Below, one piece after another: positions 33,954 through 41,933 of a stretch of 64,000 nucleotides of DNA. The notes beneath the pieces were generated by a model that was not told the origin of the DNA, ran no database searches, and was given only the letters and a program-made list of their open reading frames with translations. The DNA lies in NCBI GenBank assembly GCA_946482365.1, contig CAMLQY010000009.1, positions 1 to 64,000 of the forward strand, read 5' to 3'. Every line of letters begins with the position of its first letter. Position 1 is the first letter of the stretch. The translations under genes and the position numbers were made by a program. The DNA comes from an uncultured Actinomycetes bacterium. GTDB lineage: Bacteria; Actinomycetota; Thermoleophilia; Solirubrobacterales; 70-9.

Positions 33954-33957
<4 letters not shown>
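32716..33957 (-). CDS. sufS: Cysteine desulfurase SufS
   Basis: PLP enzyme releasing sulfur from cysteine for Fe-S synthesis. 413 residues, group II: N-terminal FPALEREVHGRPVAYLDSGA, PLP lysine in AVTGHKLYAPTGIGAL, and the persulfide Cys in AVRAGHHCAQVLMDRLG. It overlaps sufC upstream by 4 nt and sufU downstream by 1 nt, so the three are tightly coupled. Confidence 0.96.
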
Positions 33958-34724
<767 letters not shown>

Positions 34725-34754
34725 TCCGTTTCTGGGTTTTGGAAGGTCTGCCCG

Positions 34755-35231
34755 TCAGGCGGCCGTGCCGACCGGGGCCCGGCGCTCGCCGACGGGGCCG
34801 GGGCCGGCGAACTCCACCAGCTCCGCCAGCGTGGTGCCCGACAGGGCTTTGGTGACGCCGCCCTGCACGCGCGTCCAGAGCAGCTTCGTCGCGCAGGCGC
34901 GGTCGCCGTCGTCCTCGTGCGAGCAGAGCACTTTGCCGTCGGGCGAGTCGTGGAAGCACTCCATCGGGGCGATCTGCCCTTCCAGGGCTTCGACGACCGC
35001 GTCCATCGTGATCTCCCCGGCGGGTTTCGCCAGGCGGTAGCCGCCGTGGGCTCCCCGGGTCGAGGTGACGAGGCCCGCCTTGCGCAGTTTCGCCACCAGG
35101 TGCTCGAGGTAGGAGAGCGGCAGGCGCTCCGCCTCGGCGACGGCGCTGAGCGAGATCGGCATCGAGCCGGGCTGGCGGCCCAGCTCGACCATCAGGCGGA
35201 CGCCGTACTCGGCTTTGGTCGAGAACAACAT
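34755..35231 (-). CDS. Rrf2-family Fe-S-sensing repressor of the suf genes
   Basis: 158 residues. N-terminal winged helix (STKAEYGVRLMVELGRQPGS; LPLSYLEHLVAKLRKAGLV) with the Rrf2 signature STRGAHGGYRLAKP. Three cysteines, 92, 103 and 113 (MECFHDS, VLCSHED, RACATKLLW), sit at the cluster-binding place of IscR/SufR-type members. First gene of the rrf2-sufCSU unit and probably self-regulated through the palindrome at 35242-35260. Whether it answers to cluster supply, NO or redox cannot be told. Confidence 0.93.
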   Translation of the reverse strand: MLFSTKAEYGVRLMVELGRQPGSMPISLSAVAEAERLPLSYLEHLVAKLRKAGLVTSTRGAHGGYRLAKPAGEITMDAVVEALEGQIAPMECFHDSPDGKVLCSHEDDGDRACATKLLWTRVQGGVTKALSGTTLAELVEFAGPGPVGERRAPVGTAA

Positions 35232-35241
35232 GGGATCTAAA

Positions 35242-35260
35242 TCCTACTGAAGCAGTCGGT
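35242..35260. promoter_or_regulatory. Rrf2/IscR-like operator overlapping the rrf2-suf promoter
   Basis: CCTACT-gaagc-AGTCGG (35243-35259) is a near-perfect palindrome of CCKACT, 11 nt before the rrf2 ATG. On the minus strand a -10-like TATAAC (35264-35259) touches its edge, so bound repressor would block the promoter. Confidence 0.65.
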
Positions 35261-35279
35261 TATACGGCCGCGCCGCGGC

Positions 35280-35912
35280 TCAGGGCTCGATCAGGCCGCG
35301 GCGGATCGCGTAGCGCACCAGCTCGACCCGGTCGCGCATGCCGAGCTTGCGCATCGCGTTGGCGCGGTGGTTCTCGACCGTCTTCTCGGAGAGGTGGAGG
35401 ATCTCGGCGATCTGCTTCGTCGTGTTCGCCTCGGCGACGAGCTTGACGATCTCCTCCTCGCGCGGGGTCAGCTCCTCCTCGCCGCTGGAGCCGCGCTCGA
35501 GCACGTCCTTGATCAGCGTCCGCTGCGCCTCGGGGGTGAGGAAGGGCTCGCCGCGCTCGACCGCCCGGATCGCCGCCAGCAGGTCGGTGTCGGCCTGCGC
35601 CTTCAGCACGTAGCCCGAGGCCCCGGCCTTGAGCGCCTCGAAGAGGTAGCGCTCGTCGTCGTGCATGGAGAGGATCAGCACCGAGATGTCCGGCGCCTGG
35701 AGCTTGATCTCCCGCGTCGCCTGCAGCCCGGTCAGCTTCGGCATCTTCACGTCGAGGATCGCCAGGTCGGGACGCTCGCGCAGCGCCAGGTCGCGCGCCT
35801 CGGCGCCGTCGGCGGCCTCGCCCACCACCTCGATGTCGGCCTGGCGCTCCAGCAGCAGCCGGATCCCGGAGCGGACGATCCCGTGGTCGTCTGCGATCAG
35901 CACGCGCAACAT
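35280..35912 (-). CDS. NarL/LuxR-type response regulator
   Basis: 210 residues. Receiver domain with acidic pair Asp8-Asp9, phospho-acceptor Asp54 (LAILDVKMP), Ser/Lys positions in ILSMHDD and YVLKAQAD; output domain is a LuxR helix-turn-helix (LTPREEEIVKLVAEANTTKQ, LHLSEKTVENHRANAMRKLG). Its natural partner is the HisKA_3 kinase at 36891-37751, also on the minus strand but now separated by a gene on the other strand. Target genes unknown. Confidence 0.93.
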   Translation of the reverse strand: MLRVLIADDHGIVRSGIRLLLERQADIEVVGEAADGAEARDLALRERPDLAILDVKMPKLTGLQATREIKLQAPDISVLILSMHDDERYLFEALKAGASGYVLKAQADTDLLAAIRAVERGEPFLTPEAQRTLIKDVLERGSSGEEELTPREEEIVKLVAEANTTKQIAEILHLSEKTVENHRANAMRKLGMRDRVELVRYAIRRGLIEP

Positions 35913-35951
35913 GCGGTGAGTCTGGCACTCAAGGGGGGCGAGAACGGCCGC

Positions 35952-35992
35952 ATTGGCGACTTATCCGTGAAATGGACGGAAAAGTCGCCAAT
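35952..35992. repeat. 17-bp inverted repeat placing the AbiEi-like start codon in its loop
   Basis: Arms 35952-35968 and 35976-35992 match at 16 of 17 positions (ATTGGCGACTTaTCCGT and its complement) around a 7-nt loop that contains the ATG at 35972. As DNA it is a candidate operator; as RNA it would hide the start codon. Confidence 0.7.
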
Positions 35993-36880
35993 GGAACAGC
36001 GCGGATCGCCGAAATCGCCCGCTCACAGCATGGAGTCGTTTCGATTGCGCAGCTGCGAGCAGTGGGGATCAGCGACGACGCGGTGAGAGCGCGAGCTCTT
36101 TGCGGCCATCTCCATCGTGTTCACCGCGGGGTCTACGCCGTTGGGCACGTGGGCTTGTCCCTGAAGGGCCGATGGTTCGCCGCTGTGCTGGCGATTGGAC
36201 GAGGGCCACACCGTGCTGGAGAGACCGTTCTCGACTACTGGGGAGCTGCGGTGAGCCACCGGAGCGCGGCGGCGCTCTGGGAGCTCCTGCCAGTGTCTGA
36301 TGCCCCCACCGACATCATCGTGGGCGGAACCGGAGGACGTGCCACGCGAACGGGTATCCGCGTTCACCGTGCAGTTTCCCTGGTTGCCGCAGAGGTAACG
36401 CTCCGTCACGGCATCCCGGTAACGAGTCCGTCGCGAACCATCTCCGATCTTCGTCGTGCGGCATCCGGACGCAGGGTGGGGAAGAGGTCTGCTTGGGAGC
36501 TGCGCAAGGCAATCCGGCAAGCGAACGTGCTCGACCTGCCGATCGACGCCGAGGACCGGGCGGATCGCACTCGCAGCGATCTGGAGCAGGCCTTCCTCGC
36601 GATCTGCAGGCGCCATCGCTTGTCGCGGCCCGAGGTCAACGTTCGCGTCGGTCCGTTCCTCGTCGATTTCCTTTGGCGCCAGGAGCGACTGGTGGTCGAA
36701 ACGGATGGCTACCGATATCACCGTGGTCGCCAGGCCTTCCAGGACGACCGTGGTCGTGAGCTCGAGCTGATGCGGCGCGGTTACGGCGTCTTGCGTCTTT
36801 CCGAAGCACAGATCGACGAGGCGCCGAAGTCCGTGGGGGAGGTTCTCGGCGCTGAGCTCCGTAGGCGCCGGGATGCCTGA
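35972..36880 (+). CDS. AbiEi-like antitoxin N-terminus with a DUF559/Vsr-like endonuclease C-terminus
   Basis: 302 residues. The first part is a winged-helix of the AbiEi type IV antitoxin sort (VVSIAQLRAVGISDDAVRAR, LHRVHRGVYAVGH), then the AbiEi middle domain (AAVSHRSAAALWELLP; GIPVTSPSRTISDLRR). The end has a very-short-patch-repair/DUF559 endonuclease pattern (FLVDFLWRQERLVVETDGYR, then ELMRRGYGVLRLSEAQI). Such fused proteins are frequent in this lineage without a paired AbiEii toxin, and none is visible here. It sits between the two genes of a kinase/regulator pair and its codon and base use is less GC-rich than theirs, suggesting insertion. Confidence 0.8.
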   Translation: MDGKVANGTARIAEIARSQHGVVSIAQLRAVGISDDAVRARALCGHLHRVHRGVYAVGHVGLSLKGRWFAAVLAIGRGPHRAGETVLDYWGAAVSHRSAAALWELLPVSDAPTDIIVGGTGGRATRTGIRVHRAVSLVAAEVTLRHGIPVTSPSRTISDLRRAASGRRVGKRSAWELRKAIRQANVLDLPIDAEDRADRTRSDLEQAFLAICRRHRLSRPEVNVRVGPFLVDFLWRQERLVVETDGYRYHRGRQAFQDDRGRELELMRRGYGVLRLSEAQIDEAPKSVGEVLGAELRRRRDA

Positions 36881-36890
36881 GGGGACGGGG

Positions 36891-37751
36891 TCAGCCCGGG
36901 ACGGTGAGGCGGACGGTGGTGCCGTGGCCGGGGCGCGACTCGATCGTCAGCTCGCCGCCGATCAGCAGAGCCCGCTCCCTCATCCCCCCGATCCCGAGAC
37001 CGCCCTCGGACTCGTCGAAGGCGAAGCCGCGCCCGTCGTCGGCGACCTCGAGCGTCACGCCGCCGTCCTCGCGGCGCCGCAGCAGCACCGAGACGCTCCC
37101 GGCGCCGCTGTGGCGGGCGGCGTTGGAGAGGGCCTCCTGCGCCACCCGGTAGACGACCAGCTGGGCGTCGTCGGCGAGGTCGGCGAAGTCGCCCTCGGCT
37201 GCGAACTCGGCCTCGATCTCGCCGCGCGCCAGCTGCTCGACCTGGCCCGCGGTCGCCGCAGCCAGGCCGAGGTCGTCGAGCGCGGTGGGCCGCAGCTGGC
37301 GCGCGAGCGAGAGCAGCTCGCGCATCGCCTGGTTGGCCAGGGCCTTCGTCTGCGCCAGTTCCCCCTCGAGCGCGGGCGGGGCTGAGGCGCGGGCCGCCTC
37401 CAGCCGCAGCAGCAGCCCGGTCAGCGACTGGTTGACCTCGTCGTGCAGGTCGCGGGCGACCCGTGCCCGCTCCTCCTCCTGCGCCTGCAGCGCGGCGCTT
37501 CCGGCGCGCCGCCGCTCGGCCTCCAGCCGCTCCATCATCCGCAGGAAGGCGAGCTCGATCCGCTCGACCTCCTCGGTCTCCCCGACCCCGTCGATCGAGC
37601 GGGGGAGGACCGGGCCCGGCCGGCTCAGGTCGACCTTCTCCATCTCCTCGATCAGGCGCTCCAGAGGCGCGAGACGACGGCGCACCACGAGCAGGCGGAC
37701 CGCGAGCGCCGCAGTCACAGCCGTCAGCGCGACGATGACCAGGGTCGTCAC
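36891..37751 (-). CDS. Sensor histidine kinase, NarL-partner (HisKA_3) type
   Basis: 286 residues from GTG 37751. One N-terminal TM (TTLVIVALTAVTAALAVRLL), a HAMP-like linker, then HisKA_3 with His103 (RVARDLHDEVNQSLTG) and an HATPase_c domain (VAQEALSNAARHSGAGSVSV, VADDGRGFAF, GLGIGGMRERALLIGG). No extracellular sensor domain is present, so input probably comes through the membrane segment or a partner. It ends 10 nt from the AbiEi-like stop and is the likely partner of the regulator at 35280-35912. Confidence 0.92.
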   Translation of the reverse strand: MTTLVIVALTAVTAALAVRLLVVRRRLAPLERLIEEMEKVDLSRPGPVLPRSIDGVGETEEVERIELAFLRMMERLEAERRRAGSAALQAQEEERARVARDLHDEVNQSLTGLLLRLEAARASAPPALEGELAQTKALANQAMRELLSLARQLRPTALDDLGLAAATAGQVEQLARGEIEAEFAAEGDFADLADDAQLVVYRVAQEALSNAARHSGAGSVSVLLRRREDGGVTLEVADDGRGFAFDESEGGLGIGGMRERALLIGGELTIESRPGHGTTVRLTVPG

Positions 37752-37760
37752 AGGGCGAGA

Positions 37761-37778
37761 ATAGGGGTTGACCCCTAT
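37761..37778. promoter_or_regulatory. Palindrome in the kinase/htpX divergent region
   Basis: ATAGGGG-TTGA-CCCCTAT is a perfect 7-bp inverted repeat, 10 nt upstream of the kinase GTG and 62 nt upstream of the htpX-like ATG. Its size and place suit a regulator site; the binding protein is unknown. TTGACC within it could serve as a -35, but no matching -10 was found. Confidence 0.45.
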
Positions 37779-37840
37779 GGCCCTATCGCCGGGTCGAGTC
37801 CATACTTCGAGGTCCAACCGACCCGAGGAGCTATCACGCG

Positions 37841-38701
37841 ATGACCACCACCAAGCAGTCCACCTGGGGCGCGACCCTGCGCACGACGATCCTCCTGGCA
37901 TCCCTCTCCGGGCTGCTGGTCGTCATCGGCGCGCTGATCGGCGGGCCCAGCACCGCCGCCGTCTTCCTCGGGATCGCGCTGCTGATCAACCTCGGCTCCT
38001 ACTTCTTCAGCGACAAGCTGGCGCTGAAGATGAGCGGCGCCAAGCCGATCGAGGAGTCCGAGGCGCCGCGGCTCTACCAGATCGTCCGCGAGCTGACCAC
38101 GCGCGCCGGCCTGCCGATGCCGCGCCTCTACATGATCCCCCAGGAGCAGCCGAATGCCTTCGCGACCGGGCGCAATCCCAAGCACTCCGCGGTCGCGGTC
38201 ACGCAGGGGATCACCAAGCTCCTCTCCGAGGACGAGCTGCGGGGCGTCCTCGCCCACGAGCTCGCCCACATCCAGCACCGCGACATCCTGATCCAGTCGG
38301 TCGCCTCGGCGATCGGCGCCGCGATCACCTACCTCGCCTACATGCTGATGTGGTTCGGCAGCGACGACGAGTCGCCGCTCAGCCTCGTCGCCTCGCTCGC
38401 CCTGGTGATACTGGCGCCGATCGCGGCGAGCATCATCCAGCTCTCGATCTCGCGCCAGCGCGAGTACGCGGCCGACGCCGGCGGGGCCGAGATCTGCGGC
38501 AACCCGGAGTCCCTCGCCAGCGCCCTGCTGCGCCTCGAGCAGGGGGCGGCGGCGATCCCGATGCGGGTCAACCAGGCCGCGGAGCCGCTCTACATCGTCA
38601 AGCCCTTCTCCGGCAAGGGCATCGCCGGCCTCTTCTCGACCCACCCGCCGATCGAGGAGCGGGTGAAGCGCCTGCGCCAGATGCGCCCGAGTCTCGGCTG
38701 A
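37841..38701 (+). CDS. htpX: M48-family zinc metalloprotease HtpX
   Basis: Membrane protease for quality control of membrane proteins. 286 residues: two N-terminal TM segments (TILLASLSGLLVVIGALIGG; TAAVFLGIALLINLGSYFF), the zinc motif HELAH in LAHELAHIQHRDIL, two more TM segments (AIGAAITYLAYMLMWF; SLALVILAPIAASIIQL) and the third-ligand region QREYAADAGGAEI. The end FSTHPPIEERVKRLRQM is typical. Confidence 0.95.
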   Translation: MTTTKQSTWGATLRTTILLASLSGLLVVIGALIGGPSTAAVFLGIALLINLGSYFFSDKLALKMSGAKPIEESEAPRLYQIVRELTTRAGLPMPRLYMIPQEQPNAFATGRNPKHSAVAVTQGITKLLSEDELRGVLAHELAHIQHRDILIQSVASAIGAAITYLAYMLMWFGSDDESPLSLVASLALVILAPIAASIIQLSISRQREYAADAGGAEICGNPESLASALLRLEQGAAAIPMRVNQAAEPLYIVKPFSGKGIAGLFSTHPPIEERVKRLRQMRPSLG

Positions 38702-38725
38702 GCTCGTCCCGTCCTCGACTTCGTC

Positions 38726-38751
38726 AACCGGCCCCGCTCCAGGGGCCGGTT
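38726..38751 (+). terminator. Terminator hairpin after htpX
   Basis: AACCGGCCCC-gctcca-GGGGCCGGTT: perfect 10-bp stem 25 nt after the htpX stop, followed by TCTCGTC. It isolates htpX from the next promoter. Confidence 0.75.
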
Positions 38752-38764
38752 CTCGTCGGCTCGC

Positions 38765-38780
38765 TATACTTTATGAAGTA
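38765..38780 (+). promoter_or_regulatory. -10 box and TACTT-N4-AAGTA operator of the moeB-cysO unit
   Basis: TATACT (38765-38770) overlaps the palindrome TACTT-tatg-AAGTA (38767-38780). The 19-nt stretch around it differs by one base from that before cysM (40303-40321). No good -35 is at the expected distance, hinting at activator dependence. Confidence 0.65.
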
Positions 38781-38814
38781 AAGCCGGATCGGGATTAAGG
38801 TATTTAGGAGACGC

Positions 38815-39972
38815 ATGGCACCAGAGGCGACCAAGCAGCAGGTCGAGGAGATCGAGCCGTTCGAGGCGGCGCAGGAGATCGAGGGCGGCGACGTCGTCCT
38901 GATCGACACGCGCGAGCCGCACGAGTTCCAAGAGGCCCGGATCGAGGGCGGCAAGCTGGTCCCACCGGGGCTGCTCGCCGACGAAATCGCCGCCGCGGCG
39001 CCGGACAAGTCCGCGCGCACGATCCTCTACTGCCGCAGCGGCAACCGCTCCTACAAGGCGGCCGAGCAGATGGAAGCGCTCGGCTACGCCGACGTCGCCT
39101 CGATGGCCGGCGGCATCCTCCTCTGGCAGGAGCAGGGGTTGCCCGTCGTTGCCACCGAGGGGATGACCCCCGAGCAGCGCGACCGCTACTCCCGCCACAC
39201 GCTGCTTCCCGAGGTCGGGGTCGACGGCCAGCTGAAGATGCTGAACGCGAAGGTGCTGCTGCTCGGCGCCGGCGGCCTCGGCGCGCCGACGGCGCTCTAC
39301 CTGGCCGCCGCCGGCATCGGCACGATCGGGCTCGTCGACGACGACGTGGTCGACGCCTCCAACCTGCAGCGCCAGGTGATCCACAACACCGAGCGGGTCG
39401 GCGTGCCCAAGACCGAGTCGGCGCGGCGGACGATCGAGGCGCTCAACCCCGACGTGAACGTGATCGAGCACCGCATGCGCCTCGACGCCGAGAACATCCT
39501 CGGGATCATCGAGGGCTACGACGTGATCGTCGACGGGGCCGACAACTTCCCCACCCGCTACCTGCTCAACGACGCCTCGGTGCGGCTGCGCAAGCCGGTC
39601 GTCTCGGCCTCGATCCTCAGCTTCGACGGGCAGATCTCGACCTTCGTCCCCTTCGAGGGGCCGTGCTACCGCTGCCTCTACCCGACGCCGCCGCCGGCCG
39701 AGCTGGCGCCGAGCTGCTCCGCCAACGGCGTCCTCGGGGCGATGGCCGGCACGATGGGAACGCTGCAGGCGAACGAGGTGCTGAAGCTCGTGATCGGCAT
39801 CGGCGAGCCGCTCGTCGGCCGCCTGCTCCTCTACGAGGCCCTCGGCACCCGCTTCACCGAGCTCAAGGTCAGGCGCGACCCCGAGTGCCCGATCTGCGGC
39901 CCCGACGCGGCCGAGGTCCCCGAGTCCGAGATGGGCAAGTTCCCCGACTACGACGCGTTCTGCGCCGGCTAG
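38815..39972 (+). CDS. Rhodanese-MoeB/ThiF fusion, sulfur-carrier adenylyltransferase
   Basis: Activates the C-terminal Gly of a ubiquitin-like carrier (here CysO) with ATP for sulfur loading. Residues 14-117 are a rhodanese domain with Cys73 (LYCRSGNRSYK); residues 123 on are a ThiF/MoeB domain (LLLGAGGLGAPTALYLAAAG, DDDVVDASNLQRQVIH) with zinc-type Cys pairs CYRC and CPIC. In most MoeZ/MoeBR proteins the rhodanese is C-terminal, so this order is reversed. 385 residues, 19 nt before the cysO gene. Confidence 0.92.
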   Translation: MAPEATKQQVEEIEPFEAAQEIEGGDVVLIDTREPHEFQEARIEGGKLVPPGLLADEIAAAAPDKSARTILYCRSGNRSYKAAEQMEALGYADVASMAGGILLWQEQGLPVVATEGMTPEQRDRYSRHTLLPEVGVDGQLKMLNAKVLLLGAGGLGAPTALYLAAAGIGTIGLVDDDVVDASNLQRQVIHNTERVGVPKTESARRTIEALNPDVNVIEHRMRLDAENILGIIEGYDVIVDGADNFPTRYLLNDASVRLRKPVVSASILSFDGQISTFVPFEGPCYRCLYPTPPPAELAPSCSANGVLGAMAGTMGTLQANEVLKLVIGIGEPLVGRLLLYEALGTRFTELKVRRDPECPICGPDAAEVPESEMGKFPDYDAFCAG

Positions 39973-39991
39973 CCGGTAGCTTTCCTGCTCG

Positions 39992-40264
39992 ATGGCGACG
40001 GTTCGCATCCCCAAGGTTCTGCAGGCGCAGACGGGCGGCCAGCCCGAGGTCGAGGCCCCCGGCGCCAGCGTGGGCGAGGTGCTGAGAGCCCTCACGGCCG
40101 CGCACCCCGACACCGAGGCGCAGCTCTTCGGTGAAGAGGGCGAGCTCAACCGCTACGTCAACGTCTACCTCAACGACGAGGACGTGCGGGTGCTGGAGGG
40201 GCTCGACACGGCCGTATCCGACGGCGACACGGTCGTGATCCTCCCCGCCATGGCCGGCGGTTGA
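39992..40264 (+). CDS. cysO: CysO-like ubiquitin-fold sulfur carrier
   Basis: 90 residues of the MoaD/ThiS fold ending in Gly-Gly (LPAMAGG), the site of thiocarboxylate formation. Segments VRIPKVLQAQTGG, LNRYVNVYLNDEDVRVLEGL and DGDTVVILPAMAGG match the mycobacterial CysO branch. The neighbouring adenylyltransferase, cysM and mec genes make the cysteine role much likelier than molybdopterin or thiamine synthesis. Confidence 0.93.
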   Translation: MATVRIPKVLQAQTGGQPEVEAPGASVGEVLRALTAAHPDTEAQLFGEEGELNRYVNVYLNDEDVRVLEGLDTAVSDGDTVVILPAMAGG

Positions 40265-40304
40265 AAAACTTTTCGTAGTTACCCCGCGCCCCCAACCCCC
40301 CGGC

Positions 40305-40320
40305 TATACTTTTTGAAGTA
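40305..40320 (+). promoter_or_regulatory. -10 box and TACTT-N4-AAGTA operator of the cysM unit
   Basis: TATACT (40305-40310) overlaps TACTT-tttg-AAGTA (40307-40320), laid out exactly as at 38765-38780. The start codon of cysM is 19 nt downstream. Again no consensus -35. Confidence 0.65.
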
Positions 40321-40338
40321 ACGGGAGAACCCAGGGCT

Positions 40339-41298
40339 ATGTCCGAACTACTAAACCGACCCTGCGGGGGACGCTTCGGCAACGTCGTCGAGTCGATCGG
40401 CAACACGCCGCTCGTCGAGCTGCCGCGGCTCTCTCCCAACCCCGACGTCCGCATCTACGCCAAGCTCGAGGGCCGCAACCCGACCGGCTCGGTCAAGGAC
40501 CGCGTCGCCAAGTCGATGATCGAGTCGGCCGAGGCCGAGGGCGCGATCGAGCCGGGGCAGACGATCCTCGAGCCGACCTCGGGCAACACCGGCATCTCGC
40601 TGGCGATGATCTGCCGCCGCAAGGGCTACCCGCTCAAGGTCGTGATGCCCGACAACGTCACCGCGGAGCGCACCCAGCTGCTCGAGATGTACGGCGCGGA
40701 GATCGTCTACTCCGAGGGCGCCAAGGGCTCCAACGGCGCGGTCGAGGTGGCGCTTGAGATGTCCCAGGACCCGGCGTACTACATGCCCTACCAGTACGGC
40801 AACGAGGCCAACCCGCTCGCCCACTACAACGGCACTGCGGTGGAGATCCTCGACGAGCTCGACGCGGTGACCGCCTTCGTCGGCGGCCTCGGCACCGGCG
40901 GCACCCTGATGGGCAACGGCCGCCGGCTGAAGGAGGCGAATCCGGAGACGCTGATCGTCGCCGCCGAGCCGATGCAGGGCGAGATGGTCCACGGCCTGCG
41001 CTCGCTGGACGACGGCTTCATCCCGCCGATCATCGACATCGCCCTGCTCGACCGCAAGATCATGGTCTCCAACCGCGACGCGGTCGTCTGGACCCGCAAG
41101 CTGCTCGACGAGGAGGGGGTCTTCGCCGGCGTTTCCTCCGGGGCGATCGCCGCGATCGCCGTCCGCATCGCCGGCGAGCTCGAGGGCGGCAACGTCGTCT
41201 TCCTCATTCCCGACGACGGCTGGAAGTACCTCTCCTCCGGCGTCTACACCAAGCCGATCGAGGAGATCGAGAACCTCGACTCAACCGTTTGGTGGTAG
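40339..41298 (+). CDS. cysM: CysO-dependent cysteine synthase CysM
   Basis: PLP enzyme forming cysteine from phosphoserine-type substrates and CysO thiocarboxylate. 319 residues: PLP lysine in NPTGSVKDRVA, phosphate/substrate loop EPTSGNTGISLAM, GGLGTGGTLMG, and a C-terminal extension (KPIEEIENLDSTVWW) that in mycobacterial CysM enters the active site. Its place between cysO and mec supports the CysO-dependent form over sulfide-dependent CysK. Confidence 0.93.
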   Translation: MSELLNRPCGGRFGNVVESIGNTPLVELPRLSPNPDVRIYAKLEGRNPTGSVKDRVAKSMIESAEAEGAIEPGQTILEPTSGNTGISLAMICRRKGYPLKVVMPDNVTAERTQLLEMYGAEIVYSEGAKGSNGAVEVALEMSQDPAYYMPYQYGNEANPLAHYNGTAVEILDELDAVTAFVGGLGTGGTLMGNGRRLKEANPETLIVAAEPMQGEMVHGLRSLDDGFIPPIIDIALLDRKIMVSNRDAVVWTRKLLDEEGVFAGVSSGAIAAIAVRIAGELEGGNVVFLIPDDGWKYLSSGVYTKPIEEIENLDSTVWW

Positions 41299-41320
41299 CG
41301 GCCCCGTTTCATCCCAGCCG

Positions 41321-41719
41321 ATGCGGATCGCACAGAGCCTGATCGACGAGATGGTCGCCCACGCGCTCGCGGACCTGCCCAACGAGTGCTGCGGGATGGT
41401 CGGCGGCAGCGACGGCGAGGCGAGCGTCGTGATCCCGGTGGCCAACGCCGCCGCGAGCCCGCTGCGCTTCGAGATGGACCCGCAGGGCCAGTACGACGCG
41501 CTGATGGCGATCGAACGCGACGGCAAGGAGCTGCTCGCGATCTACCACTCGCACACCAAGAGCGCCGCCTATCCTTCGCAGACCGACGTCAACCAGGCTG
41601 TCAGCTGGCCCGACGCGATCTGGGTGATCGTCTCGCTCGAAGACCCCGACGCCCCCGAGGTCAAGGGCTACTGGCTCGAGGACCTGAAGATCGCCGATGC
41701 CGAGCTCGTCGTCGAGTAG
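41321..41719 (+). CDS. mec: Mec-type JAMM peptidase that frees cysteine from CysO
   Basis: 132-residue MPN+/JAMM zinc hydrolase. The motif is complete: Glu22, His75-x-His77 (YHSHTKS), Ser85 and Asp88 (YPSQTD). In mycobacteria it cuts cysteine off the C-terminus of CysO-Cys. It begins 22 nt after cysM and overlaps the next gene by 23 nt. Confidence 0.92.
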   Translation: MRIAQSLIDEMVAHALADLPNECCGMVGGSDGEASVVIPVANAAASPLRFEMDPQGQYDALMAIERDGKELLAIYHSHTKSAAYPSQTDVNQAVSWPDAIWVIVSLEDPDAPEVKGYWLEDLKIADAELVVE

Positions 41720-41933
41720 CGGCGGGCGCCCGGTCAAGGTCGCCTACGCGCTCAACCAGATGGAGGCGGAGATGATCCAGGGGCTGCTGGCGGAGCACGG
41801 GATCCCGAGCATGGTGCAGCGGACCGTCGACAACCCGGAGTTCCTTGCCGCCGGGCCGCGCCAGATCCTCGTCCCCGAGGCGGCGGCCGAGGAGGCCCGG
41901 GAAGTGCTCGAGGGAGGGCCGGGGTCAGACTAG
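41697..41933 (+). CDS. DUF2007-family small protein
   Basis: 78 residues with the pattern VKVAYALNQMEAEMIQGLLA and HGIPSMVQRT, then RQILVPEAAAEEAREVL, typical of the DUF2007 'putative signal transducing' group, whose role is unknown. Its start lies inside mec (23-nt overlap), so it is the last member of the cysM operon. The Ser-rich start could be shortened to V13. Confidence 0.75.
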   Translation: MPSSSSSSGGRPVKVAYALNQMEAEMIQGLLAEHGIPSMVQRTVDNPEFLAAGPRQILVPEAAAEEAREVLEGGPGSD

